Positions 25,695-33,644 of a DNA stretch of 64,000 nucleotides are shown here, in pieces. Position 1 is the stretch's first letter. Every line of letters starts with the position of its first letter. The stretch lies in the NCBI RefSeq assembly GCF_003112575.1, contig NZ_BEWC01000006.1:62001-126000 (forward strand). The letters run 5' to 3'. A program made the translations under genes and the position numbers. The notes below the pieces were generated by a model, which was not told where the DNA came from, did not search any database, and worked only from the letters and a program-made list of their open reading frames with translations. The stretch is from Streptomyces ardesiacus (GTDB taxonomy: Bacteria; Actinomycetota; Actinomycetes; Streptomycetales; Streptomycetaceae).

Positions 25695-27497
25695 TCATCG
25701 CGCGTCCCCTTCGCCGTGGTCGTCGACGCGCCGGGTGTAGGCGTCCACCGCCGCCTCCGCCGCCCGCACGTCGCAGGGTCGGGCCCTGAGCAGGGCGTGG
25801 GCCCGGAGGTAGAGGCCGTCCACCTCCGGGTCCTCCTCGCCCCGCAGGGCGTGCTGGTGCAGGACGTGGTAGCCGCGCAGCCGTCCGGCGAGTTCGTCGC
25901 GCCGGTCGCGGAGCCGGTCCAGTTGGGCGACGGCCTTCGCCAGCCGGCCGGCCGCCCGGTCGGCCAGCCGCTCGTACCGGGCGAGGTCGAGGCCTGGCCC
26001 GGGGACCCGGCCGGAGTCCGGACGGCCGTCGCCCTCACGGTCTTCGTCGCCCCGGTCCACGCCGTCCCGGTCCACGCCGTCCCGGTCCACGCCGCCCGCG
26101 TCCGCGTCGTCGGCGTCGTCGTCGGCGTCGTCCGCGCGCAGCAGGCCGGCCAGGGCGGCGTGGGCGGCCACGAGGTCCGAGTCGAGGGGGCGCACGCCGT
26201 GCGGGACCACGGCCGCGAGTCGTTCGTGCAGGTCTTGGGCGAGCGGCCCGGTGATCTCCCGCAGCCGCTCGACGAGCCGGGCGCGACGCTCCCGACCGGG
26301 CCGGACGAGCAGGCGGTCGCGGGCACGGCGGTGGCAGTCGCCGTCCTCGCGGAAGACCAGCAGCAGACGGCTGCCGCCGGCCCGCAGCACGTCCAGGAGG
26401 TCCAGCAGCGACAGCGGGTCGGCGGCCTCGTCGACGCCGACGACGACCAGGTTGAGCGTGGCCCTGGAGGCCCGGATGCGGTCGAGCGGGGGATCCTCGG
26501 GGTGCTGCCACAGGCCCATGCGTTCGGCGATCCGCTCGGCGATCTCGGCGGCGCTCACCCCGCTCGCGTCCACGGCGAGGTCGTGTCCCCCGGCGGACGG
26601 GACGGTGCCGGGCGGGTCGAGGGAGGCGCGGTCGACCGAGACCGCGGTGCGCAGTTCCCGGTCGGCGAGGGTGATGGCGCGCCGCAGCGTGGCCGCGCGG
26701 GCGGCGTCGCCGGGTCCGACCACGCTGATCTTCACCTGGCTGCCGTCGTCGCGCAGCCAGGCCGCGAGGCGCTGGGCGAAGGGCTCGTCGAGCAGGTCCT
26801 GCGAGGCGCCGTCGGCGGCGGGGAGCAGCCGCTCGTCGACGGCCGTGGGACCCACGATGTGCGGCTTGAGCCGGGGCAGGTGACGGGCGATGGTCTCGGC
26901 GGGGCTCATGAAGGAGAACCGGTTGCCGTGCTGGTCCTGCTGCCCGCTGAGCACCATGCCGATGACCTCGCCGGTCCGGCTGTCGGCGACGCCCGCGCCG
27001 CTGCACCCCGGGCTGGCCAGTTCGCCGGGGCTGACCGGGCTGAGCTGCACCTGCCCGTCGCGCCCGCAGCCGCCGACGACGGTGGAGCGGAACCAGATGC
27101 CGCCGTTGTGGGCGTAGGGGAAGCCGTACATGCGCACCTCGCGGCCGGGTGCGGACAGCCGGTGCAGCCGCACCGTTTCCCCGACCGGCCGGGGCCGGTC
27201 CAGCCGCAGCAGCGCCACGTCCCCGACGGGGTCGCCGTCCGCGTCCCGCGTCTCCGGCACGTAGGCGCTGCCGTCGACCCGGGCGGGCACCGCGGGCACG
27301 CTGTGGTCGGCGGCGCCGACGAACTCCGCGGTGAGCCGGTCCTCGGCGCGGTCCACCACGTGCGCGCAGGTGAGCACCTGATCGGGGGTCAGCAGGATGC
27401 CGGCCCCCGCGATCTCCCCGTCCGCTCCCCGGATCCGCACCGCCCAGCTCGGTGTCTTCAAGGGCGAGGCGGCCGGATCTCCCCCGCCAGCAGCCAT
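25695..27497 (-). CDS. Trypsin-like serine protease with large C-terminal domain
   Basis: The protein has 600 residues. Residues 15-230 form a chymotrypsin/trypsin-like domain with His in LTCAHVVD, Asp in GDVALLRLDRP and Ser in SPGCSGAGVAD. No signal peptide is present, so it should act in the cytoplasm. The C-terminal 350 residues contain an alpha/beta region (about 255-400, with KISVVGPGDAARAATLRRAI) and a charged helical region broken by a tandem Asp-rich repeat; they match no family I can name. The start has no ribosome site and TATAGT lies close upstream, so a leaderless message is plausible. A Trypco2 gene is divergent, and the PknG-like kinase gene follows after 49 bp. Confidence 0.85.
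   Translation of the reverse strand: MAAGGGDPAASPLKTPSWAVRIRGADGEIAGAGILLTPDQVLTCAHVVDRAEDRLTAEFVGAADHSVPAVPARVDGSAYVPETRDADGDPVGDVALLRLDRPRPVGETVRLHRLSAPGREVRMYGFPYAHNGGIWFRSTVVGGCGRDGQVQLSPVSPGELASPGCSGAGVADSRTGEVIGMVLSGQQDQHGNRFSFMSPAETIARHLPRLKPHIVGPTAVDERLLPAADGASQDLLDEPFAQRLAAWLRDDGSQVKISVVGPGDAARAATLRRAITLADRELRTAVSVDRASLDPPGTVPSAGGHDLAVDASGVSAAEIAERIAERMGLWQHPEDPPLDRIRASRATLNLVVVGVDEAADPLSLLDLLDVLRAGGSRLLLVFREDGDCHRRARDRLLVRPGRERRARLVERLREITGPLAQDLHERLAAVVPHGVRPLDSDLVAAHAALAGLLRADDADDDADDADAGGVDRDGVDRDGVDRGDEDREGDGRPDSGRVPGPGLDLARYERLADRAAGRLAKAVAQLDRLRDRRDELAGRLRGYHVLHQHALRGEEDPEVDGLYLRAHALLRARPCDVRAAEAAVDAYTRRVDDHGEGDAR
26051..26094. repeat. Three tandem 15-bp units inside the protease gene
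   Basis: The unit CCCGGTCCACGCCGT is repeated three times (26051-26065, 26066-26080 and 26081-26094, the last one base short of a full match). It encodes repeated Gly-Val-Asp-Arg-Asp in the linker of the protease C-terminal region. The in-frame length suggests copy number can vary without breaking the gene. Confidence 0.85.
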
Positions 27498-27572
27498 ATG
27501 CGAACTATACGGGCGGGTGCACCTGGCGCATACTGCTGCGACAAGAGTGAACGAGCTCCGTACGGAGGCGAG

Positions 27573-27869
27573 TTGACGAACGAACCGGGTTTCGTCGGGC
27601 TGGCCGAGGTGATCGGCCGGATCCGCGGCGAACTGGAGGAGGCCCGCGCCGAGGCGGAGGGCCGGGACCTCGGTTTCGCCGTGGAGAACGTGAGTCTGAC
27701 CTTCACCGTGCAGGTCCACCGCGCCGGCTCCGGCCGGGGCGGCGTCCGGATCGGGGTGGTGACGGCCGAACTGGGCGGCTCCGTCGACCACCAGACCACC
27801 CATCAGGTCCAGGTGGACCTGAAACCGGAACTGGCGGGCGGTGAGCGGGTGAAGGTGAGCCGGCGCTAG
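27573..27869 (+). CDS. Trypsin-co-occurring domain 2 (Trypco2) protein
   Basis: This 98-residue protein starts GFVGLAEVIGRIRGELEEAR and ends with a beta-hairpin region (QVQVDLKP) matching the Trypco2 type, small proteins that occur beside trypsin-like proteases in predicted bacterial conflict systems. The match is by recognition of the family pattern, not by a search. The start is TTG at 27573, supported by GGAGG four bases before it and by the length of the conserved domain. It is transcribed divergently from the trypsin-like protease gene 75 bp away, which strongly supports the call. A role as protease substrate, activator or adaptor is inferred. Confidence 0.8.
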   Translation: MTNEPGFVGLAEVIGRIRGELEEARAEAEGRDLGFAVENVSLTFTVQVHRAGSGRGGVRIGVVTAELGGSVDHQTTHQVQVDLKPELAGGERVKVSRR

Positions 27870-27891
27870 CCGGGCCGGGGGGCGGGTCAGG

Positions 27892-29319
27892 TCACGAGGT
27901 CCGGCGCACGAGCGCCAGGTACATGGCGTCCGTGCCGTGCAGGTGCGGCCAGAGCTGGACGTCGGGCCCCTCGCCCAGGGCGGGGACGCCGGGCAGCAGC
28001 GGCCGGGCGTCGAACAGCTCGGCGCCGGGGTGCTGCTTGAGGACGTCCGCGACGACGGCGCGGGTCTCGGCGAGGTGCGGCGAGCAGGTCGCGTAGGCGA
28101 CGACGCCGCCGACCCGTACGGCCTCCAGGGCACCGCGCAGCAGCCCGCGCTGGAGCGGGGCGAAGCCCTCCAGGTCCTCGGGGCGGCGCCGCCAGCGTGC
28201 CTCGGGCCGGCGGCGCAGGGCGCCGAGCCCGGTGCACGGTACGTCGACCAGCACCCGGTCGAAGCTCCCGGGCCGCCACGCGGGGCGGGTCCCGTCGGCG
28301 GCGATCACCTGGTACGGCCCCGGGTTGCCCTCCAGCGCCCGGGCCACGAGGCCGGCCCGGTGCGGCTGCTTCTCGGAGGCGAGCAGGAAGGCACCCCGTT
28401 CGGCGGCGAGCGCACCGAGGAGCGCGGCCTTGCCGCCGGGTCCCGCGCACCCGTCCAGCCAGCGCCGGTCGGGCCCGTCCAGGGGCGCGTGGGCGAGGGC
28501 CAGGGCGACCAACTGGCTGCCCTCGTCCTGCACACCGGCGCGGCCCTCCCGCACGGCCTCGACGGCCCCGGGTTCGCCGCCCTCGCTCAGCCGCACGGCG
28601 TACGGCGACCAGCGCCCCGGTACGGCCGCCTCCTCGCCGAGCAGTTCGTCGGTCGTGGCCCGTCCGGGGCGGGCGACGAGGGTGACCTCGGGGCGTTCGT
28701 TGTCGGCGGCCAGCAGGTCCTCGATGCCGGCCCGGCCGCCGCCGAGGGAGTCCCACAGCGCGGAGACGACCCAGCGCGGGTGCGAGTGCACGACGGCCAG
28801 GTGGTCCTCGGGGTCCTCGTCGTAGGGCGGGGCGACCCGCTCCAGCCAGCCGTCGAGGTCGTCCCGGGCCACCTTGCGCAGCACGGCGTTGACGAACTTG
28901 GCCCGCCCGTCGCCGAGCACGACCCGGGCCAGCTCCACGGAGGCGGACACGGCGGCGTGGCTCGGGATCCGCGTCCCGAGCAACTGGTGCACGCCCAGGC
29001 TGAGCACGTCGAGCACCGGCGGATCGACCTCGCGCAGCGGCCGGTCCACGCAGTCCGCGATGATCGCGTCGTACGTCCCCTGCCGGCGCAGCGTGCCGTA
29101 CACCAGCTCGGTCGCCAGGGCCGCGTCCCGGGCGTCGAACTTCTCGGGGCCCTCCTTCTCGCGGGCCTTGCGCAGCAGCGGCGGCAGGACGAGGTTGGCG
29201 TACGCGTCCCGCTCGTCCACGGCCCGCAGCGCCTCGAAGGCGAGCACGCGGACGGGGTCCTTCTGGGGCCTGCGGTAGGGCTTGCCGGGCTTGCGGGGAC
29301 GACGGGGCTGATCGCTCAC
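27892..29319 (-). CDS. rsmB: 16S rRNA m5C967 methyltransferase RsmB (Sun/Fmu)
   Basis: The protein has 475 residues: an N-terminal NusB-like RNA-binding domain (about 25-165, DARDAALATELVYGTLRR, PSHAAVSASVELARVV) and a SAM-dependent methyltransferase domain (about 260-475). Methyltransferase motifs are GCAGPGGKAALLGAL for SAM, LVDVPCTGLGALRRRPEARW with the release Cys, and YATCSPH with the catalytic Cys. It methylates C967 of 16S rRNA. The basic Arg/Lys/Pro-rich N-terminus (RRPRKPGKPYRRPQK) is usual in actinobacteria. It follows fmt on the same strand after 87 bp. Confidence 0.95.
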   Translation of the reverse strand: MSDQPRRPRKPGKPYRRPQKDPVRVLAFEALRAVDERDAYANLVLPPLLRKAREKEGPEKFDARDAALATELVYGTLRRQGTYDAIIADCVDRPLREVDPPVLDVLSLGVHQLLGTRIPSHAAVSASVELARVVLGDGRAKFVNAVLRKVARDDLDGWLERVAPPYDEDPEDHLAVVHSHPRWVVSALWDSLGGGRAGIEDLLAADNERPEVTLVARPGRATTDELLGEEAAVPGRWSPYAVRLSEGGEPGAVEAVREGRAGVQDEGSQLVALALAHAPLDGPDRRWLDGCAGPGGKAALLGALAAERGAFLLASEKQPHRAGLVARALEGNPGPYQVIAADGTRPAWRPGSFDRVLVDVPCTGLGALRRRPEARWRRRPEDLEGFAPLQRGLLRGALEAVRVGGVVAYATCSPHLAETRAVVADVLKQHPGAELFDARPLLPGVPALGEGPDVQLWPHLHGTDAMYLALVRRTS

Positions 29320-29406
29320 GAAAAAGGTGCTCCGGGTGTGGGGTGAAGTGCGCTCACCAGCGTACGCCGGGCCGGTGAACGGTGAAGCGGAGGCGCAGGG
29401 CCCGGA

Positions 29407-30339
29407 TCAGCCGCCGAGCAGCTCGCCCTCGGTGATCCGCGCGCCGCGCGCCCAGTCGGCGGCCCGCATCGGCTTCTTGCCCTGCGCCTGCACCCACAGC
29501 AGCTCGACGGCGTGCGAGCCGGTGCCGACGTACACGTTGTTCTTCCCGGCGGCGAGCCGTCCCGGGGCGAGGTCGGTCCGGTCGGGCCGCGGCAGGGCCT
29601 GCACGAGCTTGAGCCGCTCGCCCCGGAAGGTCGTCCAGGCCCCGGGCGCCGGGGTGCAGCCGCGCACCACCCGGTCCACGCGCAGGGCGGGGGCGCTCCA
29701 GTCGATCCGGGCGTCCTCGACGGTGATCTTCGGGGCGAGCGTGACGCCCTCGTCCGGCTGCGGCACGGCCTTCAGGCTGCCGTCCTCGATGCCGTCCATG
29801 GTCGCCGCCAGCAGGCCCGCGCCGGCGAAGGCCAGCCGGGTCAGCAGGTCGCCGCTGGTGTCGGTGGGGCGGACGGTCTCGGTGACCGTCCCGTAGACGG
29901 GGCCGGAGTCCAGGCCCTCCTCGATCAGGAAGGTGGACGCGCCGGTGATCTCGTCGCCCGCCATCAGCGCGTGCTGCACGGGGGCCGCGCCGCGCCAGGC
30001 GGGCAGCAGCGAGAAGTGCAGGTTGACCCAGCCGCGGGCGGGCACGTCCAGGGCGACGCGGGGCAGCAGGGCTCCGTAGGCGACGACGGGACAGCAGTCC
30101 GGGGCGATCGCGCGCAGCCGGTCCAGGAACTCGGGGTCGCGCGGCTTCGCGGGCTTGAGCACCTCGATGCCCGCCTCCTCGGCCCGCTCGGCCACGGGCG
30201 AGGCGACCAGCCTGCGCCCCCGCCCGGCCGGAGCGTCGGGCCGCGTGACGACGGCGGCGACCTCGTGGCGCCCGGAGGCGATCAGGGCGTCCAGGGCGGG
30301 AACGGCGACCTCGGGGGTACCGGCGAAGACGAGCTTCAT
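29407..30339 (-). CDS. fmt: Methionyl-tRNA formyltransferase
   Basis: This 310-residue enzyme formylates initiator Met-tRNA with 10-formyl-tetrahydrofolate. It has the start MKLVFAGTPEVAVPALDALI, the SLLPAWRGAAPVQ motif (about residue 110) that carries the conserved SLLP sequence, and a C-terminal tRNA-binding domain beginning near 205 with CTPAPGAWTTFRGERLKLVQ. The ATG at 30339 begins the conserved domain; a longer in-frame reading through 30573 is noncoding upstream sequence. It leads the fmt-rsmB unit and faces the divergent HTH gene at 30642. Confidence 0.96.
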   Translation of the reverse strand: MKLVFAGTPEVAVPALDALIASGRHEVAAVVTRPDAPAGRGRRLVASPVAERAEEAGIEVLKPAKPRDPEFLDRLRAIAPDCCPVVAYGALLPRVALDVPARGWVNLHFSLLPAWRGAAPVQHALMAGDEITGASTFLIEEGLDSGPVYGTVTETVRPTDTSGDLLTRLAFAGAGLLAATMDGIEDGSLKAVPQPDEGVTLAPKITVEDARIDWSAPALRVDRVVRGCTPAPGAWTTFRGERLKLVQALPRPDRTDLAPGRLAAGKNNVYVGTGSHAVELLWVQAQGKKPMRAADWARGARITEGELLGG

Positions 30340-30641
30340 GGGTGGGACGGGCCTCTCGGGCGGGGGCGGTTGCGGGCGACGCACCAGTCTACGAGCCCGC
30401 GGACCACGGGCCGCCGCCGACGGCGCGGCCCCCTGCGGCAGAGGCCGGCGCGACCGACGGCGACCGGGTGGTGCGCGGGTGGCAGACCCCCCGGGGCCGA
30501 AGTCCGAGGGGGCGCACGGGCCGACCCCCACGCCCCCGCCCCGTGACCAACTCCGCACCCGCACGTTGGTCAAGGAAGAGTTGACATACCGGGCCGCCCG
30601 CGCGGCCCGATTCCTTCAACGCCGGTTCGAGAGGCTTGTTC
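30340..30641. other. 302-bp divergent intergenic region between fmt and the HTH gene
   Basis: This gap holds promoters for both flanking genes. Near the HTH side, TTGACA (30581-30586) is a good -35 and is the right arm of a small inverted repeat GTCAA-(7 nt)-TTGAC (30569-30585). No convincing -10 follows at the usual distance. I see no RNA gene or short coding sequence. Confidence 0.5.
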
Positions 30642-31196
30642 ATGGCCGACCACGCAACCCACGACGCCCAGGCTCGGGCCAGCCTGCACTTGCTGGTGCG
30701 GGACATCGAGCGGGTCCGCCGGCAGGTGGACGCACTGCGCACCCTCACCGCCCAGCTGGGCAACGTCTACCGCCCGCGCCGCTCCGGCCCCTCCACGGGC
30801 TTCGTCGTCTACGGACGTGCCCCCGCCCCGACGGTCCGTCTCGCCCAGGAGCTGCGGGACAGTGTCGAGACCCTGGTCACGGCCGCCGTGGACTTCGACC
30901 GCTCGCTCGGCTTCTCGTGGGACGCGGTGGGCTCCGCGCTCGGCGTCACCAAGCAGGCGGTGCACCGGCGCTACGGCTCACGGCGCGCCGCGGCCCGGAC
31001 GGCGCCGTCCACCGCCGAGACCACCGAGCACGCACCGGAGCCGACGGGCACCCGTCCGGTCAACGTGGGCTCCGGGCTCCCCCCGGTGCCCACGGTTCCG
31101 GCGGCCCGCTCCATGCCGACCCAGCCGACCTCGGGCAGCCCGTCCCTGCGCGACGAGGTCCGTCCGACCGCCTTCCCCGGCCCGCGCAACGGCTGA
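30642..31196 (+). CDS. Helix-turn-helix protein of unknown function
   Basis: The protein has 184 residues. The first 110 are helical, starting with a coiled-coil-like region (LLVRDIERVRRQVDALRTLT), and contain a predicted helix-turn-helix FSWDAVGSALGVTKQAVHRR (about residues 89-108). The last 70 residues are a disordered Pro/Thr/Ala tail. The helix-turn-helix shares the W-x2-(I/V)-G-x-ALG-x2-KQA pattern with the gene at 15238. ATG at 30642 follows GAGAGG seven bases upstream; a TTG at 30636 is too close to that site. It converges on priA, and no enzymatic motif is present. Confidence 0.82.
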   Translation: MADHATHDAQARASLHLLVRDIERVRRQVDALRTLTAQLGNVYRPRRSGPSTGFVVYGRAPAPTVRLAQELRDSVETLVTAAVDFDRSLGFSWDAVGSALGVTKQAVHRRYGSRRAAARTAPSTAETTEHAPEPTGTRPVNVGSGLPPVPTVPAARSMPTQPTSGSPSLRDEVRPTAFPGPRNG

Positions 31197-31282
31197 GCCG
31201 CAACGGCCGACCCGCAAGGACCGACCAGCGAAGACCGACCCGCACCCGGCCGCACGCACCGGCCGAACCGCGACCCCGCACC

Positions 31283-31320
31283 GGCCCTCCGCCCTCCCCG
31301 ACCCCGGGAGACGGAGGGCC
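31283..31320. terminator. Bidirectional hairpin between the HTH gene and priA
   Basis: GGCCCTCCG (31283-31291) pairs with CGGAGGGCC (31312-31320), and an inner CTCCC (31294-31298) can pair with GGGAG (31306-31310). It lies in the 140-bp gap between the two convergent genes and can serve both strands. Confidence 0.6.
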
Positions 31321-31336
31321 GCGGTGCGCCCGCGCC

Positions 31337-33487
31337 TCACCCGATGTCGGGCGGATCGATGCGCACCCACACCGCCGTGTCACTCCCCCGGGCCGTGCGC
31401 GCCGCCTGGGCGGCCTTCAGCGCACCGGCCAGTGCCGCCCCGCGCCCGGGCGGCACCCGGACCAGTGCCCGCTCCCAGAGCTCCCCGGGCGGCGGGGCGC
31501 CCACCCGCCGCGGCCGTCCGGCCGCCGTGACCGGCAGGGGCACCGGGCCGAGCACTTCGGCCTCCCGGGGCAGCTCGACCGCGCCGAGGAAGTCGGCCAC
31601 CGCCTCCGGCGGTCCCGCCACGGCCGCCAGCCGCGACACCGGCGGGAAGCCCAGCTCGGCCCGTTCGGCCAGCTCGCGCAGCGCGTGTCCGACCGGGTCC
31701 CAGCGCACCAGCGCCTGCACCGGCCGCAGCGTCGGCTCGGCGACCGCGACGACGGTGCCCCCGGCACTCTGCGGGCGGACCAGCGCGGCGGCGGCCAGCC
31801 AGCGCCGCAGCGCGTCCTCGCCGGCCCGCAGGTCCGGCCTGCCGAGCATCGCCCAGCCGTCGAGCAGCAGCGCCGCCGCGTAACCGCCCTCGGCGACGGG
31901 TTCGGCCCCCGGCGTGCTCACGACCAGGGCGGGGGTCTCGGACACGGTGTCCAGCACGTGCTCGCGCCCGGAGGTGCGCACGGGCACGGCCGGGAAGGCC
32001 CGCCCCAGCTCCTCGGCGGTGCGGCGGGCGCCCACGACCTGCGCGCGCAGCCGGAACGCCCCGCACTCGGGACAGTGCCAGGCGCCCTCCTCGCGCCCGC
32101 ACCAGCCGCACCGCAGGGCGGAGGCGGACTCCTGCCCCTGCAGCGGTCCCGAGCAGTGCCGGCACCGCGCGGGCGTCCGGCACGCCGCGCAGGCCATCCG
32201 CGGTACGTAGCCGCGCCGGGGCACCTGCACGAGCACCGGTCCGTGCCGCAGGCCGTCCCGGATGGCCTGCCAGGCGAGGGTGGGCAGCCGCGCGGCGCGG
32301 GCGGCCTCGTCGCGGGCCAGGTCCTGGTCCCCCACGGTCCGCACCAGCGGCGCGGCGGCGCGCACGTGCTCCCGCCCGGCGACCAGGGGCCGCGCCCAGC
32401 CGGTCTCGACGAGCTGGGCCCCCTCCACGGTGCAGCTCCAGCCGCCCAGCAGGAAGGCGCACCGGTCCTGGGCGGCGCGCAGCAGCAGCACCTCGCGGGC
32501 GTGCGGCTGGGGGGCGTGCGGCTCGCTGTGGCTGTCGTCGCCGTCGTCCCACAGGGCGACCAGACCGAGGTCCCGCACCGGCGCGAACATGGCGGCCCGG
32601 GTCCCGATCACGGCCCGTACGGCGCCGCGGCGCACCGCGAGCCACTGCGCGTACCGCTTCTCGGGCCCGGCGTCGGCGGTGAGCACCGCGTGCCGTCCCT
32701 CGCCGAGGAGGGCGGTGAGCGCGGCGTCGGCACGGGCGACGGCCCGCCCGTCCGGCAGGACGACGAGGGCGCCCCGGCCGGAGGCCAGCGTCGCCGCCAC
32801 GGCCCGCGCGAGTGCGTCGGTCCACTGCGGACCGGGCAACGCGTTCCACACGGCGCGCGGCGCGGCGCCGGACGCGAGGGCCGCCACGAACGCGGCGCCC
32901 TGCTCGTACCGCGCCCACGACCCCGGCTCGGGCACCGGCGGTGCGGGCAGCGGCTGGGGCGAGGCCCGCTTCTCGGCGCGCGCGTTGCGTGGCGGTACGG
33001 CCAGCTGGAGGACGTCGGCCACGCTGCCCGCGTACCGGTCGGCGACGGCGCGGACGAGGCCGAGCAGTTCCTCGTCGAGGATCCGCTCGGGCGAGACGAC
33101 CTGGGCCAGCGCGGCCAGCGGCCCCGTGTAGTCGGACTCGGCGAGCCGCTCGACGAGGAACCCGTCGATGAGCCCGCCGCCCTCGCGCCGTCCGTCCCGC
33201 ACCCGGTGCCGGCCGGCCCCGAAGCGCACCCGCACCCGCACGCCCGGCTGGGCCTCGGCGTCCAGTTCCTCGGGCACGGCGTAGTCGAAGTACCGGTCGA
33301 GGTGGAGCACGCCCTTGTCGACGAGGACCCGGGCGACCGGCAGCTCCCTGGCGAGCGCGGCCCCGCGCCAGGTGCGGGGCTTGGCCCGCGGGGTCTTCGC
33401 CTTGCGGACCGTCTCCCGGATGAGCGCGAGCTGCTCGGGCGGCGCGTCCTGCGCGCCGCCCCGCTCCGGTCCGTTGTCGCTGCTCAC
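31337..33487 (-). CDS. priA: PriA-like primosomal protein N' with degenerate helicase motifs
   Basis: This 716-residue protein keeps the PriA layout: an N-terminal DNA-binding domain (VLHLDRYFDYAVPEELD), a central helicase-like core, and the zinc-binding insert CAACRTPARCRHC, CGWCGREEGAWHCPECG (about residues 400-445). The Walker A lysine motif (GxGKT) cannot be found where it should be, around residues 200-260. The Walker B/DEEH box reads ALWDDGDDSH. Actinobacterial PriA proteins are known to lack ATPase motifs, so this copy probably acts in DNA or protein binding during replication restart without helicase activity. The start is GTG at 33487. A hairpin separates it from metK upstream. Confidence 0.88.
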   Translation of the reverse strand: MSSDNGPERGGAQDAPPEQLALIRETVRKAKTPRAKPRTWRGAALARELPVARVLVDKGVLHLDRYFDYAVPEELDAEAQPGVRVRVRFGAGRHRVRDGRREGGGLIDGFLVERLAESDYTGPLAALAQVVSPERILDEELLGLVRAVADRYAGSVADVLQLAVPPRNARAEKRASPQPLPAPPVPEPGSWARYEQGAAFVAALASGAAPRAVWNALPGPQWTDALARAVAATLASGRGALVVLPDGRAVARADAALTALLGEGRHAVLTADAGPEKRYAQWLAVRRGAVRAVIGTRAAMFAPVRDLGLVALWDDGDDSHSEPHAPQPHAREVLLLRAAQDRCAFLLGGWSCTVEGAQLVETGWARPLVAGREHVRAAAPLVRTVGDQDLARDEAARAARLPTLAWQAIRDGLRHGPVLVQVPRRGYVPRMACAACRTPARCRHCSGPLQGQESASALRCGWCGREEGAWHCPECGAFRLRAQVVGARRTAEELGRAFPAVPVRTSGREHVLDTVSETPALVVSTPGAEPVAEGGYAAALLLDGWAMLGRPDLRAGEDALRRWLAAAALVRPQSAGGTVVAVAEPTLRPVQALVRWDPVGHALRELAERAELGFPPVSRLAAVAGPPEAVADFLGAVELPREAEVLGPVPLPVTAAGRPRRVGAPPPGELWERALVRVPPGRGAALAGALKAAQAARTARGSDTAVWVRIDPPDIG

Positions 33488-33569
33488 GCCTGCATTCTCG
33501 CAAAGACCACTGACAGCGCGGCCGGGCGACGGCACCGGCGCGAGAACCCCGGGGACCACGGCGCACGGC

Positions 33570-33605
33570 GGAGGCCCGGCGCCCCCTCGGGGACACCGGG
33601 CCTCC
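33570..33605 (-). terminator. Intrinsic terminator after metK
   Basis: GGAGGCCCGG (33570-33579) and CCGGGCCTCC (33596-33605) form a 10-bp stem, with an inner CCCC/GGGG pairing in the loop. It lies 40 bp beyond the metK stop and before the priA start. Confidence 0.7.
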
Positions 33606-33644
33606 TCACGTGCCGTCGGGCGCGATGCCGCCCGGGAGTCCCGC

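Noticed and set aside
26051..26140. CRISPR-like repeat array
   Set aside because: The repeats are 15-bp coding tandems without spacers. No cas gene is present.
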